A stretch of 64,000 bases of DNA from Spirosoma foliorum (lineage in GTDB: Bacteria > Bacteroidota > Bacteroidia > Cytophagales > Spirosomataceae), in assembly GCF_014117325.1 (NCBI RefSeq), contig NZ_CP059732.1, positions 2,108,001-2,172,000 of the forward strand, given 5' to 3'. Positions within the stretch are counted from its first letter, which is position 1, and each line of letters opens with the position of its first letter. Below the pieces are notes generated by a model that saw nothing but the letters and a program-made list of their open reading frames with translations, did not search any database and was not told the DNA's origin. Positions 1 to 8,827 of this stretch are shown piece after piece. The translations under genes were made by a program, and so were the position numbers.

Positions 1-492
1 GTTTAAACTCCCTGAACCAGAGCCTATAAAAGCATTATTACTGCCAGTCGTATTGCGATAGCCTGCATAAGTTCCAACAAAAGCATTCTCCACACCAGTC
101 GTATTGGCATTTCCTGCCGCTCCACCGACAAAAGCGTTATCAGTACCTGTTGTGTTGGAATAGCCCGTAGCAGAACCTATAAAGACATTACCGCTGCCTG
201 AGGTATTTGAATTGCCCGCATTCGCTCCAACAAAAGCATTACCTGAACCAGACGTATTCGCATAGCCAGAGTTAAAACCCATAAACGTATTATAAGTGCC
301 AGAAACTACATTGGCCCCTGCGGCATAGGGCCCCACGAAAGTATTCCCATAAACTGGGGTAACGGAGTTGGGCGTTGTGACGACATAATTCTGGGCATGA
401 CTTAAACCCCAATTACCGGACAAGGCACTCATCAGACATACAATCAGACTCCTTCGAGATGGTGACCAGCAGGGTAGTAGCTTCAACTTCAT
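1..492 (-). CDS. Secreted N-T-x-G repeat protein (3' part beyond window edge)
   Basis: The frame is open from an ATG at 492 to the window edge, so only the first 164 residues are visible. A signal peptide comes first (basic start, then a hydrophobic stretch ending near SHAQN). After it a unit of about 24 residues recurs, of the form N-x-F-x-G-x-x-A-G-x-x-N-T-(S/T)-G. Such repeats are common in long Bacteroidota surface or fibre-like proteins, some ending in a peptidase S74 chaperone domain; that end is not visible here. The function is unknown, but adhesion or surface display is plausible. The gene is certain and its role is not. Confidence 0.7.
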   Translation of the reverse strand, partial: MKLKLLPCWSPSRRSLIVCLMSALSGNWGLSHAQNYVVTTPNSVTPVYGNTFVGPYAAGANVVSGTYNTFMGFNSGYANTSGSGNAFVGANAGNSNTSGSGNVFIGSATGYSNTTGTDNAFVGGAAGNANTTGVENAFVGTYAGYRNTTGSNNAFIGSGSGSLN

Positions 493-1060
493 ACGTGACG
501 TTCAATAGATTTGTGGAAAGTTAGTCATCTATTGTATGGCAGGTTCAGTTAATCGACCAACGGCTAAATTATAGGTTAAAATGTAGAGAAAAATCGACTA
601 ATGCCGTTTATCGACGACAAACAAAAAGGAGTAGGGAATGTCGTTCAAACCAATTAAGTCCTTTGGTATATTTATTGATTGGATCTTGTCTATCTTAGCC
701 CACTAATTTACTCTAAGGTATAATGGCTTTTCGCTAATAATTCGCTCAATACTACCTGTTTGTTAACGACCAAATTCGCTAACGTAAGATGTATCAGGTA
801 ATATCAGCGTTTTCCTGAGAATTGTCAGACAGGGACAATAAACTAGGAACGACCATGGCAGAACTGTTATCTTGAACACAAAGAAAGGGGGTACATGAGC
901 GGCTGAATATTATTTTCATTGACACTCACTATATCACCCGGCCCATGCTCAATGACAACAAGTTTGTCGACCGTGAGCTGGATACCTTTCCCACCCAACT
1001 GCGTCAGGGTATCACCACCCTGTATTTTCGTCAAACCGCCCCGCTACATAAACTACCTCA
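493..1060. other. Intergenic stretch with a possible gene remnant
   Basis: No convincing complete gene is seen. From about 905 to 1063 the plus strand has an open frame that reads N-I-I-F-I-D-T-H-Y-I-T-R-P-M and ends in P-L-H-K-L-P-H-stop. It has protein-like composition but no start codon and no family I recognise. It may be the 3' stub of a deleted gene. The rest is AT-rich spacer that would hold the promoter of the gene starting at 492. Confidence 0.3.
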
Positions 1061-2065
1061 TTAGTCATTGATAACCAACTTCGTAGTAGCTGAATAGTGA
1101 AGGGTTCCACCCAGATAGACCAGATTTTTGACCGTTCCATCGACATTCAAAACAATTGTGTGGTCACTCATAATCCTGACGACATCTGTGCTGGTTGGAA
1201 GTCGGCCACACGACCAAACGCTAACATCACTCCAATTGCCAGATTTCAGCGTGTACATACCCTCGCAAGGGGTCGATACCCGGTAATAAGCCGAAGCGGG
1301 AACGGTCTGTTTGCTTAAACTAATCCCACTATAACTTATCGTCAAGGCCTGATCACCTCCCCCCTGTAAATACTGAATCGTAAGGGCATGCTGACCTGCT
1401 TTTAGCCCAATCGTACCTGAGCGCTCGGTCAGCGCTTGCAGACCATCGTTGTTGACCACCAGCGTGCTACCGATGTAAAGCTTACTGCCGTCATCCGAAG
1501 CGGTGTAAAAGGTATAACTACCATCCGCCGGTACACGCACGTAACCCGTATACGTCAAGGCGTAGTTGTAAGTTCGATTGGCTTCGCGGGTAAGATTGGG
1601 AATGGTGACACTGCCCGATTTTACCGCTGTCAGCGTACTAAAATCAGGCAGCAGACTCCAGTTGCCTTCGTAATACTTATAGTCCAAGCCCGGCATGGCG
1701 TTAGCCGGGTTGTCGGCTGTCCGTAACGAAGCAGCAGCCGATCCGTCGTTGAATAAAATTAGTGAAGAATAAGGCCCAACCGTTACCTGACCTGAATACA
1801 CGTTACTCAACGGGTCGCGATAAGTGCCATCGAGCGAAACCTGACCACTGGCTGCCGTAGGGTTCACGGTAAATTTGATATCGTCATCCGGATTACCCGA
1901 TGAATAGGTAACTGGACTGTTGGCTGAGCTCAGGTCACGCCCGAATTGGCTCTGCCACTGAGCTAACGAGATATCCGTCCCCCCCCGTGACGTTGCCGTA
2001 GTAAACATGAATTTTATTGACATCCTCAAAAGGGCGGGCGTATACGTTGTTATCAAACTGGCCAA
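1061..2065 (-). CDS. PA14-type C-terminal part of a frameshifted secreted beta-helix protein
   Basis: This frame continues the protein encoded at 1935-3860 after a frameshift in a run of eight C at 1979-1986 (G8 in the gene). Removing one G joins ...YYGNVTGG to TDISLAQW and yields one protein of roughly 930 residues. A PA14-like domain is recognisable: LDYKYYEGNWSLLPDF, then YVRVPADGSYTFYTASDDGS and the LKAGQHALTIQY strand. After it comes GNWSDVSVWSCGRLPTS, a motif common near the ends of Bacteroidota secreted proteins. No T9SS sorting domain is visible. On its own the piece has no signal peptide and no credible start, so it is not an independent gene. Confidence 0.65.
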   Translation of the reverse strand: MASLITTYTPALLRMSIKFMFTTATSRGGTDISLAQWQSQFGRDLSSANSPVTYSSGNPDDDIKFTVNPTAASGQVSLDGTYRDPLSNVYSGQVTVGPYSSLILFNDGSAAASLRTADNPANAMPGLDYKYYEGNWSLLPDFSTLTAVKSGSVTIPNLTREANRTYNYALTYTGYVRVPADGSYTFYTASDDGSKLYIGSTLVVNNDGLQALTERSGTIGLKAGQHALTIQYLQGGGDQALTISYSGISLSKQTVPASAYYRVSTPCEGMYTLKSGNWSDVSVWSCGRLPTSTDVVRIMSDHTIVLNVDGTVKNLVYLGGTLHYSATTKLVIND

Positions 2066-3860
2066 AATTAGCCACCTCTGCTACACTGCTCGCTTCATAC
2101 TTCGCCGTGGGTTGAGTCGCTAATCGGCTGACGAACTGGTTACCTTTAATCACATTGGTTTGGGGGGGACAGCCGTTCACGTTACGAATCACAAACTGGG
2201 CTTCGCTGTTATTGAAGAGGGTATTGCCCGTCAGCTTACTGTTCGACGTGCCGTGAAAATAAATACCCATGCCGGCGCAATTATAGACCGTGTTGTTGGC
2301 TACCTCAATGTTAGTTGTACAGTCATCCAGATAAATCCCGTTGGCTTCGGCGGGCTGGTCACTGGGTGCTCCCTCAGGCGCTCCAATCCCGTTAAACACG
2401 ACGTTCGACAGCAGGTGCATATTGGCCATGACCTGCTGATTGCCGTTCCAGATGTAGAGCCCGCTCCCGTCGCTTTTGGTCATGCAGAAATTGCTGACCT
2501 GATTATGCTGAATAGTCGTACTGGTCGAGAAAGTAATGCCGTTATAGCCAATGTTATCAATGATGTTGTTTTCAAATAGCGTATTCGCGGTTGTCGCCAT
2601 CAATATGCCTATGTACGTTCCGTCGCCACTTTTGCCCCGCCCCGGAAGCAGTCCTATCTTTTGAACGGTATTCCCCCGAAACGTGAAATTCTGATAAGCG
2701 CCAATGATAAGCCCATTATTGTTGGCATCCTCAATTAAATTACCCTCCATCAGAATCTGACTACCCGATCCTTGGAGCGATATACCATCTTCGCCCGATT
2801 GCACGACATCATTACTGCTAAACACTAAATTTGACGTGTTCGTAGCCAAAATGCCAGTTGCTACGGATTGGGCAAGCTGCAGGTTGCGAATCGTAATGTA
2901 GGCTACGCTCGTCAGCACAATCGACTGAGCGCGGGTTGTAGCCGTAATGGAGGAGTTATTAGGATTGGCTTGATTATCAAATAACTGAATCGTTTTCGTA
3001 GCTGGGTTATAATACCACTCGCCCACTTGATCGAGTGTTGAGGGATGATTCTGAATAAAATAGCCCCAATTGTCACTAACATTAAAATTCCCCGACCCAT
3101 CTAATTGTAATGTGTTACCACTCTGACCTCTAATGATTGACCGGTTCAAAATCCAGTTGACCGGCCGGAATACGGCTTCTGCGCCGGTCCAGTTTGTGAT
3201 TAAGGCCTGCTGGCTCGTTAAGGATGACCGACCCGAATGGGACTGAACGGTTAAGTATCCTTTATTTGAGACGTCAAGGTTGGGATATCGCCCTAATGGC
3301 AAGGCTGCGTTGTTCCGGTACACACCCGTCACCCGATCCCCACAAGCGGAGCAGGTAGCCTGCCATAGGTTATTGCCTATATTGGTCCAGTTGCTTACCA
3401 GCGAAGAGCCGGCTAGTACAGGCTTGTTGCCTGCACCGTACGCATCAATGACAATTGGACTCATTGACGAACCGGATTGGGTAATTTGCAAGGTTCCCCG
3501 GAAAGTATCCCCTCGTCGAAATAGGATTTGATCGCCGGGCTGCAGGGCTAATGAATTAATCTTGTTGATAGATTGGAAGGGGGCATCACTGGCGCGGCCG
3601 TTGTTGGAGTCACTGCCGGAGCTGGCTACGTAGTAAGTCGTTTGAGCGTAGCCCATGGCTGCTTGGCATACCAATGCTATAAGAATGAGAAAACGATTGT
3701 GGTCTATGGTGGTTACTTTCACTAAAATTCGCTTTATCTTAAGTTGCAGATTTGTGGTGAATCTAAGAAAATCAAACCGAAAAGTTGATTGTCTGGAGCC
3801 GGAAGAATAATGAATGCTTACAGGTATATATAGGTAGGGTATTTTTACCGTTTCGTACAA
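1935..3860 (-). CDS. Right-handed parallel beta-helix repeat protein, N-terminal part
   Basis: A secreted protein beginning, after its signal peptide, with TTYYVASSGSDSNNGRASDAP. That is the typical opening of pectate-lyase-like parallel beta-helix proteins. Repeated N-N-x-I/V and N-T-V turns over residues 300-560 form the helix rungs. The frame is open from 3860, but the signal peptide (FLILIALVCQAAMGYA) starts about 50 residues in, so a GTG near 3722 is a better start. It ends out of frame after the G8 tract at 1979-1986; the PA14 part follows in another frame. A polysaccharide-binding or lyase role is possible, but no catalytic residues were assigned. Confidence 0.7.
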   Translation of the reverse strand: MYETVKIPYLYIPVSIHYSSGSRQSTFRFDFLRFTTNLQLKIKRILVKVTTIDHNRFLILIALVCQAAMGYAQTTYYVASSGSDSNNGRASDAPFQSINKINSLALQPGDQILFRRGDTFRGTLQITQSGSSMSPIVIDAYGAGNKPVLAGSSLVSNWTNIGNNLWQATCSACGDRVTGVYRNNAALPLGRYPNLDVSNKGYLTVQSHSGRSSLTSQQALITNWTGAEAVFRPVNWILNRSIIRGQSGNTLQLDGSGNFNVSDNWGYFIQNHPSTLDQVGEWYYNPATKTIQLFDNQANPNNSSITATTRAQSIVLTSVAYITIRNLQLAQSVATGILATNTSNLVFSSNDVVQSGEDGISLQGSGSQILMEGNLIEDANNNGLIIGAYQNFTFRGNTVQKIGLLPGRGKSGDGTYIGILMATTANTLFENNIIDNIGYNGITFSTSTTIQHNQVSNFCMTKSDGSGLYIWNGNQQVMANMHLLSNVVFNGIGAPEGAPSDQPAEANGIYLDDCTTNIEVANNTVYNCAGMGIYFHGTSNSKLTGNTLFNNSEAQFVIRNVNGCPPQTNVIKGNQFVSRLATQPTAKYEASSVAEVANFGQFDNNVYARPFEDVNKIHVYYGNVTGGDGYLVSSVAEPIRA

Positions 3861-3999
3861 AAACCGTCACTTGGGCGGCATCAAGTTTACAACTAACTGA
3901 TTATCAAGAAAATTGATTTAGAAAGCCGGGTTCATAAAATAAAAACCAGAATAGTTTGGGGACCTATTTTTTGAGTTAATTCAAGCATTTAAATTACTA

Positions 4000-5051
4000 T
4001 AGGACTTACGCAAAAGTGGTAAATTGAAATAAAAAATAGCTTGAAGGTCACCGCACAACTTTACGGACAGTTTCTACTGAGTAGCCAGATCAACTATACG
4101 GCTACCTACTTGGCTGATCACCTGGAAGGGATCACCCATGACAATGTGCAGTACTTTCTCAAAGCTAGCCGAGTGGCACCTCGCCAGGTCTGGCAACATG
4201 TCCGCCACCAAATTCAACTGGATACCGATGGCTATATCCTCTTTGATGATACCGTGCTCAATAAAGAACATAGTCATAAAATTGAACTGGTTCGTCGGCA
4301 ATACAGTGGAAATGCTCATGGAATCATCAAAGGCATCGGTGTGGTTAATTGTGTCTACTTCAATCCTAAAATTAATCAGTTCTGGCTCATTGACTACCGT
4401 ATTTTTAATCCCGATGAGGATGGAAAAAGCAAGTTGGATCATGTGTTGGACATGCTTAACCAACTAGCACCCCGCCAGATCAGTTATCGAATCGTCTTAA
4501 TGGACAGTTGGTATGCTGTGACCGACCTCTTCAAGTGGCTCATTACCAATGAAAAACTGTTTTACTGTCCTATCAAGAGCAACCGTAAGGTCGATGATTC
4601 AGGTGGCAAAGAACCGTATCAACCTGTCAGCTATCTGAGCTGGTCAGCTCAACAGGTGCAGCAGGGTAAGCTGGTTAAAGTACACAAGATGCCTCAAAAC
4701 ACCTATCTTAAACTGTTCCGCGTACTGGTGTCTACCCACCGGACGGACTATATCGTCACCAACGATTTAGCTCAAAATGAGACGAGTGCCGCTGAAGAAA
4801 AAAGTGGTATTCGTTGGACAATTGAGCAGTTTCATCGAGAAGATAAGCAGATCACGGGTCTGGAATGTTGTCAATGTCGATTAGCTCGTAGTCAACGCAA
4901 TCACATTGGCTTAGCGGCTCTGACTTGGTTACGTTTTAAACAGTTGGCTTATCAGACTAAGAAAACGGTTTACCAACTCAAACAAGGCTTATTAGATGCT
5001 TACCTTCGTCAAGAGTTGGCGAATCCTTCAGTTGCCTTTGCGTAAGTCCTA
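4000..5051 (+). mobile_element. Complete insertion sequence with 15-bp inverted repeats and 5-bp target duplication
   Basis: The ends are exact inverted repeats: TAGGACTTACGCAAA at 4000-4014 and its complement at 5037-5051. The 5 bases outside each end are both TACTA (3995-3999 and 5052-5056), a direct target duplication. The 1052-bp element holds one intact transposase gene and almost nothing else. Complete ends, a perfect duplication and an open frame point to a recent insertion. It sits in the gap upstream of the beta-helix gene. Confidence 0.9.
4041..5045 (+). CDS. DDE transposase of the IS (IS4/IS701-like)
   Basis: A 334-residue transposase filling the IS between its inverted repeats. 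Visible DDE-type features are ILFDDTVLNKEH near residue 70 (first acidic site), RIVLMDSWYAV near 153 (second), and IRWTIEQFHREDKQ near 257, which matches the Y-(2)-R-(3)-E-(6)-K signature region of the IS4 superfamily. The start is a TTG: an in-frame stop lies only seven codons upstream and there is no ATG in between. The stop is a few bases inside the right inverted repeat. The exact family is uncertain, and IS701-like is my best guess. Confidence 0.85.
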   Translation: MKVTAQLYGQFLLSSQINYTATYLADHLEGITHDNVQYFLKASRVAPRQVWQHVRHQIQLDTDGYILFDDTVLNKEHSHKIELVRRQYSGNAHGIIKGIGVVNCVYFNPKINQFWLIDYRIFNPDEDGKSKLDHVLDMLNQLAPRQISYRIVLMDSWYAVTDLFKWLITNEKLFYCPIKSNRKVDDSGGKEPYQPVSYLSWSAQQVQQGKLVKVHKMPQNTYLKLFRVLVSTHRTDYIVTNDLAQNETSAAEEKSGIRWTIEQFHREDKQITGLECCQCRLARSQRNHIGLAALTWLRFKQLAYQTKKTVYQLKQGLLDAYLRQELANPSVAFA

Positions 5052-5160
5052 TACTAATTACCTGTGGTTCAGAAAGGTGTTGCTTATTGAACCTTAACCT
5101 CTGAAAGCCGCTAAGTCGATCAAATCAGTCAAGTGACGGATTTTGTACGAAACGGCAAAC

Positions 5161-5213
5161 ACACCCAAAGTTGTATAAATAGCCATCTCACCAATAGGAG
5201 CGTTTTGTGAGAT
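5161..5213 (+). repeat. Dispersed intergenic repeat, copy 1
   Basis: A copy of the window-wide repeat. A weak box A (ACACCCAAAGTTGTATAAAT) is followed by ATCTCA (5185-5190), AATAGGAGCGTTTTG, and TGAGAT (5208-5213). The two arms pair perfectly over 6 bp. It lies between the IS and the 3' end of a minus-strand gene. Confidence 0.6.
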
Positions 5214-5230
5214 AATACCTTCGTAAAAGA

Positions 5231-5258
5231 AATACCCACCTCAGTCAAGGTGGGTATT
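5231..5258 (-). terminator. Terminator of the LRR/CBM protein gene
   Basis: An 11-bp perfect stem (AATACCCACCT / AGGTGGGTATT) with a 6-base loop. On the minus strand it is followed by TTCTTTTAC, a U-rich run. It lies about 40 bases past the minus-strand stop at 5297, as expected for an intrinsic terminator. Confidence 0.8.
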
Positions 5259-5296
5259 AGTTAATAGACCGAATAGGTATGTAAATACAGTCGACT

Positions 5297-6118
5297 CTAG
5301 GGCCGCACCAGCTTTAAACGCTGCTGCTGGCTGGGGGTGCTTACGTTCAACAGCAACAGGCCCCGGCTCTGACCCAGTGGCACACTCACCAGCTCAGTCT
5401 CCCCCGCCTGCTCGATGCGCTGCTCATGCACCGACCGGCCCTGCAAATCCACCAGGCGCAGACTCACTGCCTGCCCCTCAGCGCCCCGAATCTCGACCTG
5501 GGCACTGCTGCCCACCACCGGGTTGCCCAGCACCCTGACGACCAACTCAGCGGCAGGCTCACTGGCCCCAACTCGGGCCGAAGCCCCCGAGGGCGGAGTG
5601 CCAAACACCAGTTGATTGTTGACGTACGCCGTCACGTGGTCGTTTAAACCCACGTTACCATAGCTAGGGGCATAGGAGTAGTCATTGGTTTGGTCAAACA
5701 AACCGTTGTCCGAACGTACCAGCCGGAAGTCAATCACGCCCAGACTGCTCAGCGCATTGACCATCATGGTACTGCCGGGGAAGCTCAGCTCCACGTAGCT
5801 GTCCGCCCCGTTCACTGGCGAGGGCAGCTTGACCACCCGGGCGGCTACGTTGGAAGCTCCGATGCTGGCATAGTCTACGTAGACGCTGGCCGGCTGATTG
5901 TTATCGGAGGTGAAGTAGTAACGCAGTCTCAAATTCGCCACCGCCAGGGCTACGTTGCCCGTATTGCGCAGCTCCAGGCGGGGCTGAATCTGCGACGTCC
6001 TGGGGCTATCCTTGGCCGCCGAGTAGACCTGCACCGCCGGTTGAGAGATCACTGTAGTCGGCTCCTGACCATAGAAAATGACGCCGTTGCGATAGGCCGT
6101 GATGTGGGGGTTGGGCAC
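5297..6118 (-). CDS. CBM-like and T9SS sorting-domain C-terminal part of a frameshifted secreted protein
   Basis: This is the downstream frame of the protein starting at 8675. The shift is in a C7 run at 6233-6239 (G7 in the gene). With six G the sequence reads YVEYSFPGGGSLAGGANSG and continues into this frame. It contains a CBM3-like module (LRNTGNVALAVANLRLRYYF ... YVELSFPG) and links homologous to those of the upstream frame (DDYSYAANYQDY, NDYSYAPSYGN). It ends with a type IX sorting domain: VEIRGAEGQAVSLRLVDLQG ... LLLLNVST ... LKLVRP. The mature product would be exported by T9SS and attached to the surface or released. Confidence 0.75.
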   Translation of the reverse strand: MPNPHITAYRNGVIFYGQEPTTVISQPAVQVYSAAKDSPRTSQIQPRLELRNTGNVALAVANLRLRYYFTSDNNQPASVYVDYASIGASNVAARVVKLPSPVNGADSYVELSFPGSTMMVNALSSLGVIDFRLVRSDNGLFDQTNDYSYAPSYGNVGLNDHVTAYVNNQLVFGTPPSGASARVGASEPAAELVVRVLGNPVVGSSAQVEIRGAEGQAVSLRLVDLQGRSVHEQRIEQAGETELVSVPLGQSRGLLLLNVSTPSQQQRLKLVRP

Positions 6119-6167
6119 GTAATCTTGATAGTTGGCCGCATACGAGTAATCATCTGTTTCGTTAAAA

Positions 6168-8675
6168 TTACTGCCATCGGTTTTCTGGATGGCGTTCTGG
6201 ATGGGTCCCGAGTTGGCGCCCCCGGCCAGGCTCCCCCCCGCCGGGAAAGCTGTATTCGACGTAGCCGAAAGCGCCCTGGCGGGGCTGGTTCAGCGGCACA
6301 TAGCTCATACTCACTGCCCCTAACTGGGCGTAGTATACCGCCAGGTTGGTGGGCGGGGCCTGGCCTTCGGTGGTGAACCAGTAGCGCACGGTTACCTCGC
6401 TATAGGGGATGGCCTGCCCACCAGCGTTAGCCAGTTCCAGATAGGGCTTGATGACGTTATTCTGGGTGTTACCGTAATCCGCATCGCGGTGCAGCACCGA
6501 CAGCGTGGTGGGCAGCACGGTAAGTTGAAAACTACCCGCCAGGCTTGTGCAGCCGTTGCTGGTGCAGGTGGCCGTGTAGGTCTGAGTGCCGGTCATAGCC
6601 GTAGTGATGGTGAAGCTGCTGGCTGCGTTGCCGTTGGCCATGAGCATACCCCCCGAGCAGCCCAGAACTGTCAGGCTGACGGGCCCCACGTTCTGAGAGG
6701 TGGTTAAACGGGATTGTCCCGCCGGGTAGGGGTAGCCGCTAGCGGTCACTAGTGTAGGCGCAGGGGGCACTTCCTTAATCGTGACGGTTTGTGCAGTTGT
6801 ATTCGAGCAGCCGCTGGTGTTGGTGTAGGAGTAGACCACTGTGTGCTGACCGATGGTTAGGCCAGCCGGGTTGAAGCTGGTCGCCGAGCTGCCGTCGACG
6901 GTGAACACGCCCCCCGACGGGCTACCGGCCAGTGGCTGTTGACCGGCATTCTGGCAGTAAGCGCTGGCCAGACCGAGGATGTTGGGCGTGGGTAAGGGGT
7001 TGACCGTCACGCTGGCAGTGGCCGTCGCTACGCAGCCGTTATCCGAGCGGATGACGCTCACCGAGTAAGGACCGGTGGCGCTGACCGAAATGCTGTGGGT
7101 CGTGGCATTGGTGTTCCAGCGGTAGCTCAAGGTGCCCCCGCTAGTCATGGCGTTGGCGTTGAGGGTAACGCTCTGACCCGCGCAGATGGCCGTCGCCGAG
7201 GGGCTGATGCTGACCGTCGGCGGAGTGGTGTTGCTGCCCACCGTGGTGGTCGTCGTGCTGGAGCAGCCGTTGAGACTAGCCGTGACGGTGTAAGTGCCCG
7301 GGCTGCTCACACTGGCGGTATTGCCACTGCTGGCGATGGCGCCATTTACACCCCGGAAGGCGTAAGTAGCTCCGGTGGTGCCACTTGCCGATAGCGCGAC
7401 GCTGGTCTGGGTGCAGGTCAGGGGGCCATTGTTGCTCAGACTGACGGATGAAGCATTAACCGTCAGGTTGAAGGCCGTAGAGGTCAGGCTGGTTACCGAG
7501 TTGCTGATGACCACCACATAACGACCCGCGTCAGCCGTGGTGGGGCTGGGCAGCGTCAGCGTCGCGGAGGTCTGACTAGTCAGGGCCGTTCCGTTCTGAT
7601 ACCACTGGTAAAAGCGGGCATTGCCGGCTACCCCAACCGAGGTGGAGACGGGCGTAGCTATACAAACCACCGACGAACTGGCGGGCTGCTGGGTGATGCT
7701 GAGCGGAAAACAGTCGGCCTGCACATCCTGGCGGGATTGGCAGCCGGGCGCGTTGCCCGAGATGGTAATCCTGCCATTAGGGCTAGTCAGGTACTGACAG
7801 ATGGGCGGAATGGCACAGGCGCTCAGGACGGGGTTGTTGAGAATGTCCAAATCGTCGCCGATCTGGGTCAGTTTAGTTAAGGCCGCCAAGCTGGTAAGCT
7901 GAGCATTGTTACTAATGGCTAAGCTGCCGCCTACATGAGTCAGATTACTCAGTCCCTGCAGGCTAGTGAGCGAGCCATTATTTATGATTAGTACACTCTG
8001 GCCCGTCTGGGTGAGGGCCGTCAAGCTAGCCAGACTGGTGAGTTGCGCATTGTCACTGATAGATAAGTTGCCAGGTATACTAGTCAGTCTACCTAGCCCC
8101 TGCAGGCTGGTGAGCGCCCTATTATCCTCGATTTGTAAATCAAAGCCTATCTGAGTAAGGGCCGTCAAACCAGCCAGGTTGGTGAGTTTCGTATTGTTGG
8201 TGATGAGTACACTATGGCCTACGCGAGTCAGGCTTTCCAGTCCCTGCAGGCTGGTGAGCGAGCCATTATTGGTGATTTCTAAATAGTTACCCGTCTGGGT
8301 GAGGGCCGTTAAGCTAGCCAGGCTGGTGAGTTGCGCATTGTTGTCGATGACTAAGTTATAGACGCGAGTCAGACTACCCAGTCCCTGCAAGCTGGTGAGC
8401 GTCCCATTACTGACTATTTGTAAGTCTGAGCCCACGGTTTGCAGCTTAGCTAAAGGCCGTAGGTCGGTAATATCATCCCCTTTGATGGTTAACCTACCTG
8501 GAAAATTTACGCAGCCCGGTGGGAAGGCGTTGACGGCCGCCTGACTCGATAAGGTTACGTCGCCAGTCGGGCACTGGGCCTGAGCGAGCCAGGGCAGGAT
8601 CAGCAGCAGCCACAACAGCCAGTAACTTCGCCCCTTCGTACTAATGGAGGGATGGGGGTGTAAAGATTGTTTCAT
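6168..8675 (-). CDS. Secreted leucine-rich-repeat / Ig-like protein, N-terminal part
   Basis: A signal peptide (WLLWLLLILPWLAQAQC) is followed by about nine leucine-rich units of 23-24 residues (about 60-290) alternating LTSLQGL and LTSLASLTALTQ types. Then come an Ig-like domain (FYQWYQNGTALTS ... ADAGRYVVVISNS) and several Ig/PKD-like modules with paired Cys (NGCSSTTTTTV, NGCVATATASV, SGCSNTTAQTV). The first CBM3-like module begins near residue 745. The frame is lost at 6233-6239; the rest, including the T9SS signal, is at 5297-6118. A large modular T9SS cargo, perhaps for polysaccharide binding or adhesion. It is divergent from the hybrid regulator gene at 8828. Confidence 0.75.
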   Translation of the reverse strand: MKQSLHPHPSISTKGRSYWLLWLLLILPWLAQAQCPTGDVTLSSQAAVNAFPPGCVNFPGRLTIKGDDITDLRPLAKLQTVGSDLQIVSNGTLTSLQGLGSLTRVYNLVIDNNAQLTSLASLTALTQTGNYLEITNNGSLTSLQGLESLTRVGHSVLITNNTKLTNLAGLTALTQIGFDLQIEDNRALTSLQGLGRLTSIPGNLSISDNAQLTSLASLTALTQTGQSVLIINNGSLTSLQGLSNLTHVGGSLAISNNAQLTSLAALTKLTQIGDDLDILNNPVLSACAIPPICQYLTSPNGRITISGNAPGCQSRQDVQADCFPLSITQQPASSSVVCIATPVSTSVGVAGNARFYQWYQNGTALTSQTSATLTLPSPTTADAGRYVVVISNSVTSLTSTAFNLTVNASSVSLSNNGPLTCTQTSVALSASGTTGATYAFRGVNGAIASSGNTASVSSPGTYTVTASLNGCSSTTTTTVGSNTTPPTVSISPSATAICAGQSVTLNANAMTSGGTLSYRWNTNATTHSISVSATGPYSVSVIRSDNGCVATATASVTVNPLPTPNILGLASAYCQNAGQQPLAGSPSGGVFTVDGSSATSFNPAGLTIGQHTVVYSYTNTSGCSNTTAQTVTIKEVPPAPTLVTASGYPYPAGQSRLTTSQNVGPVSLTVLGCSGGMLMANGNAASSFTITTAMTGTQTYTATCTSNGCTSLAGSFQLTVLPTTLSVLHRDADYGNTQNNVIKPYLELANAGGQAIPYSEVTVRYWFTTEGQAPPTNLAVYYAQLGAVSMSYVPLNQPRQGAFGYVEYSFPGGGEPGRGRQLGTHPERHPENRWQ
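7790..8470 (-). repeat. Two-unit tandem leucine-rich repeat array
   Basis: Within the secreted protein gene two related units of about 70 bp alternate, giving a higher-order period of about 141 bp. One unit codes LTSLQGL..LT.V and the other LTSLASLTALTQ. The DNA is nearly identical between copies (GTCCCTGCAGGCTGGTGAGC recurs with slight changes). Such an array can change copy number by recombination. Confidence 0.7.
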
Positions 8676-8827
8676 AAACTGAGTTAGTTAACATGATTTT
8701 ATGGGTGAAAACTTCGCCGTAAAACTGGGGAAAGCCACCCCTAAAAATCTATCACATATGTTCCATCTTTAGCACCATTGTTCCATTTTGCTGATTAAGC
8801 GGATCGTTGTACCTTCGACGGGCCGTC

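Noticed and set aside
7790..8470. Direct repeats that might be a CRISPR array
   Set aside because: The repeats are in frame, encode leucine-rich units and have no unique spacers.
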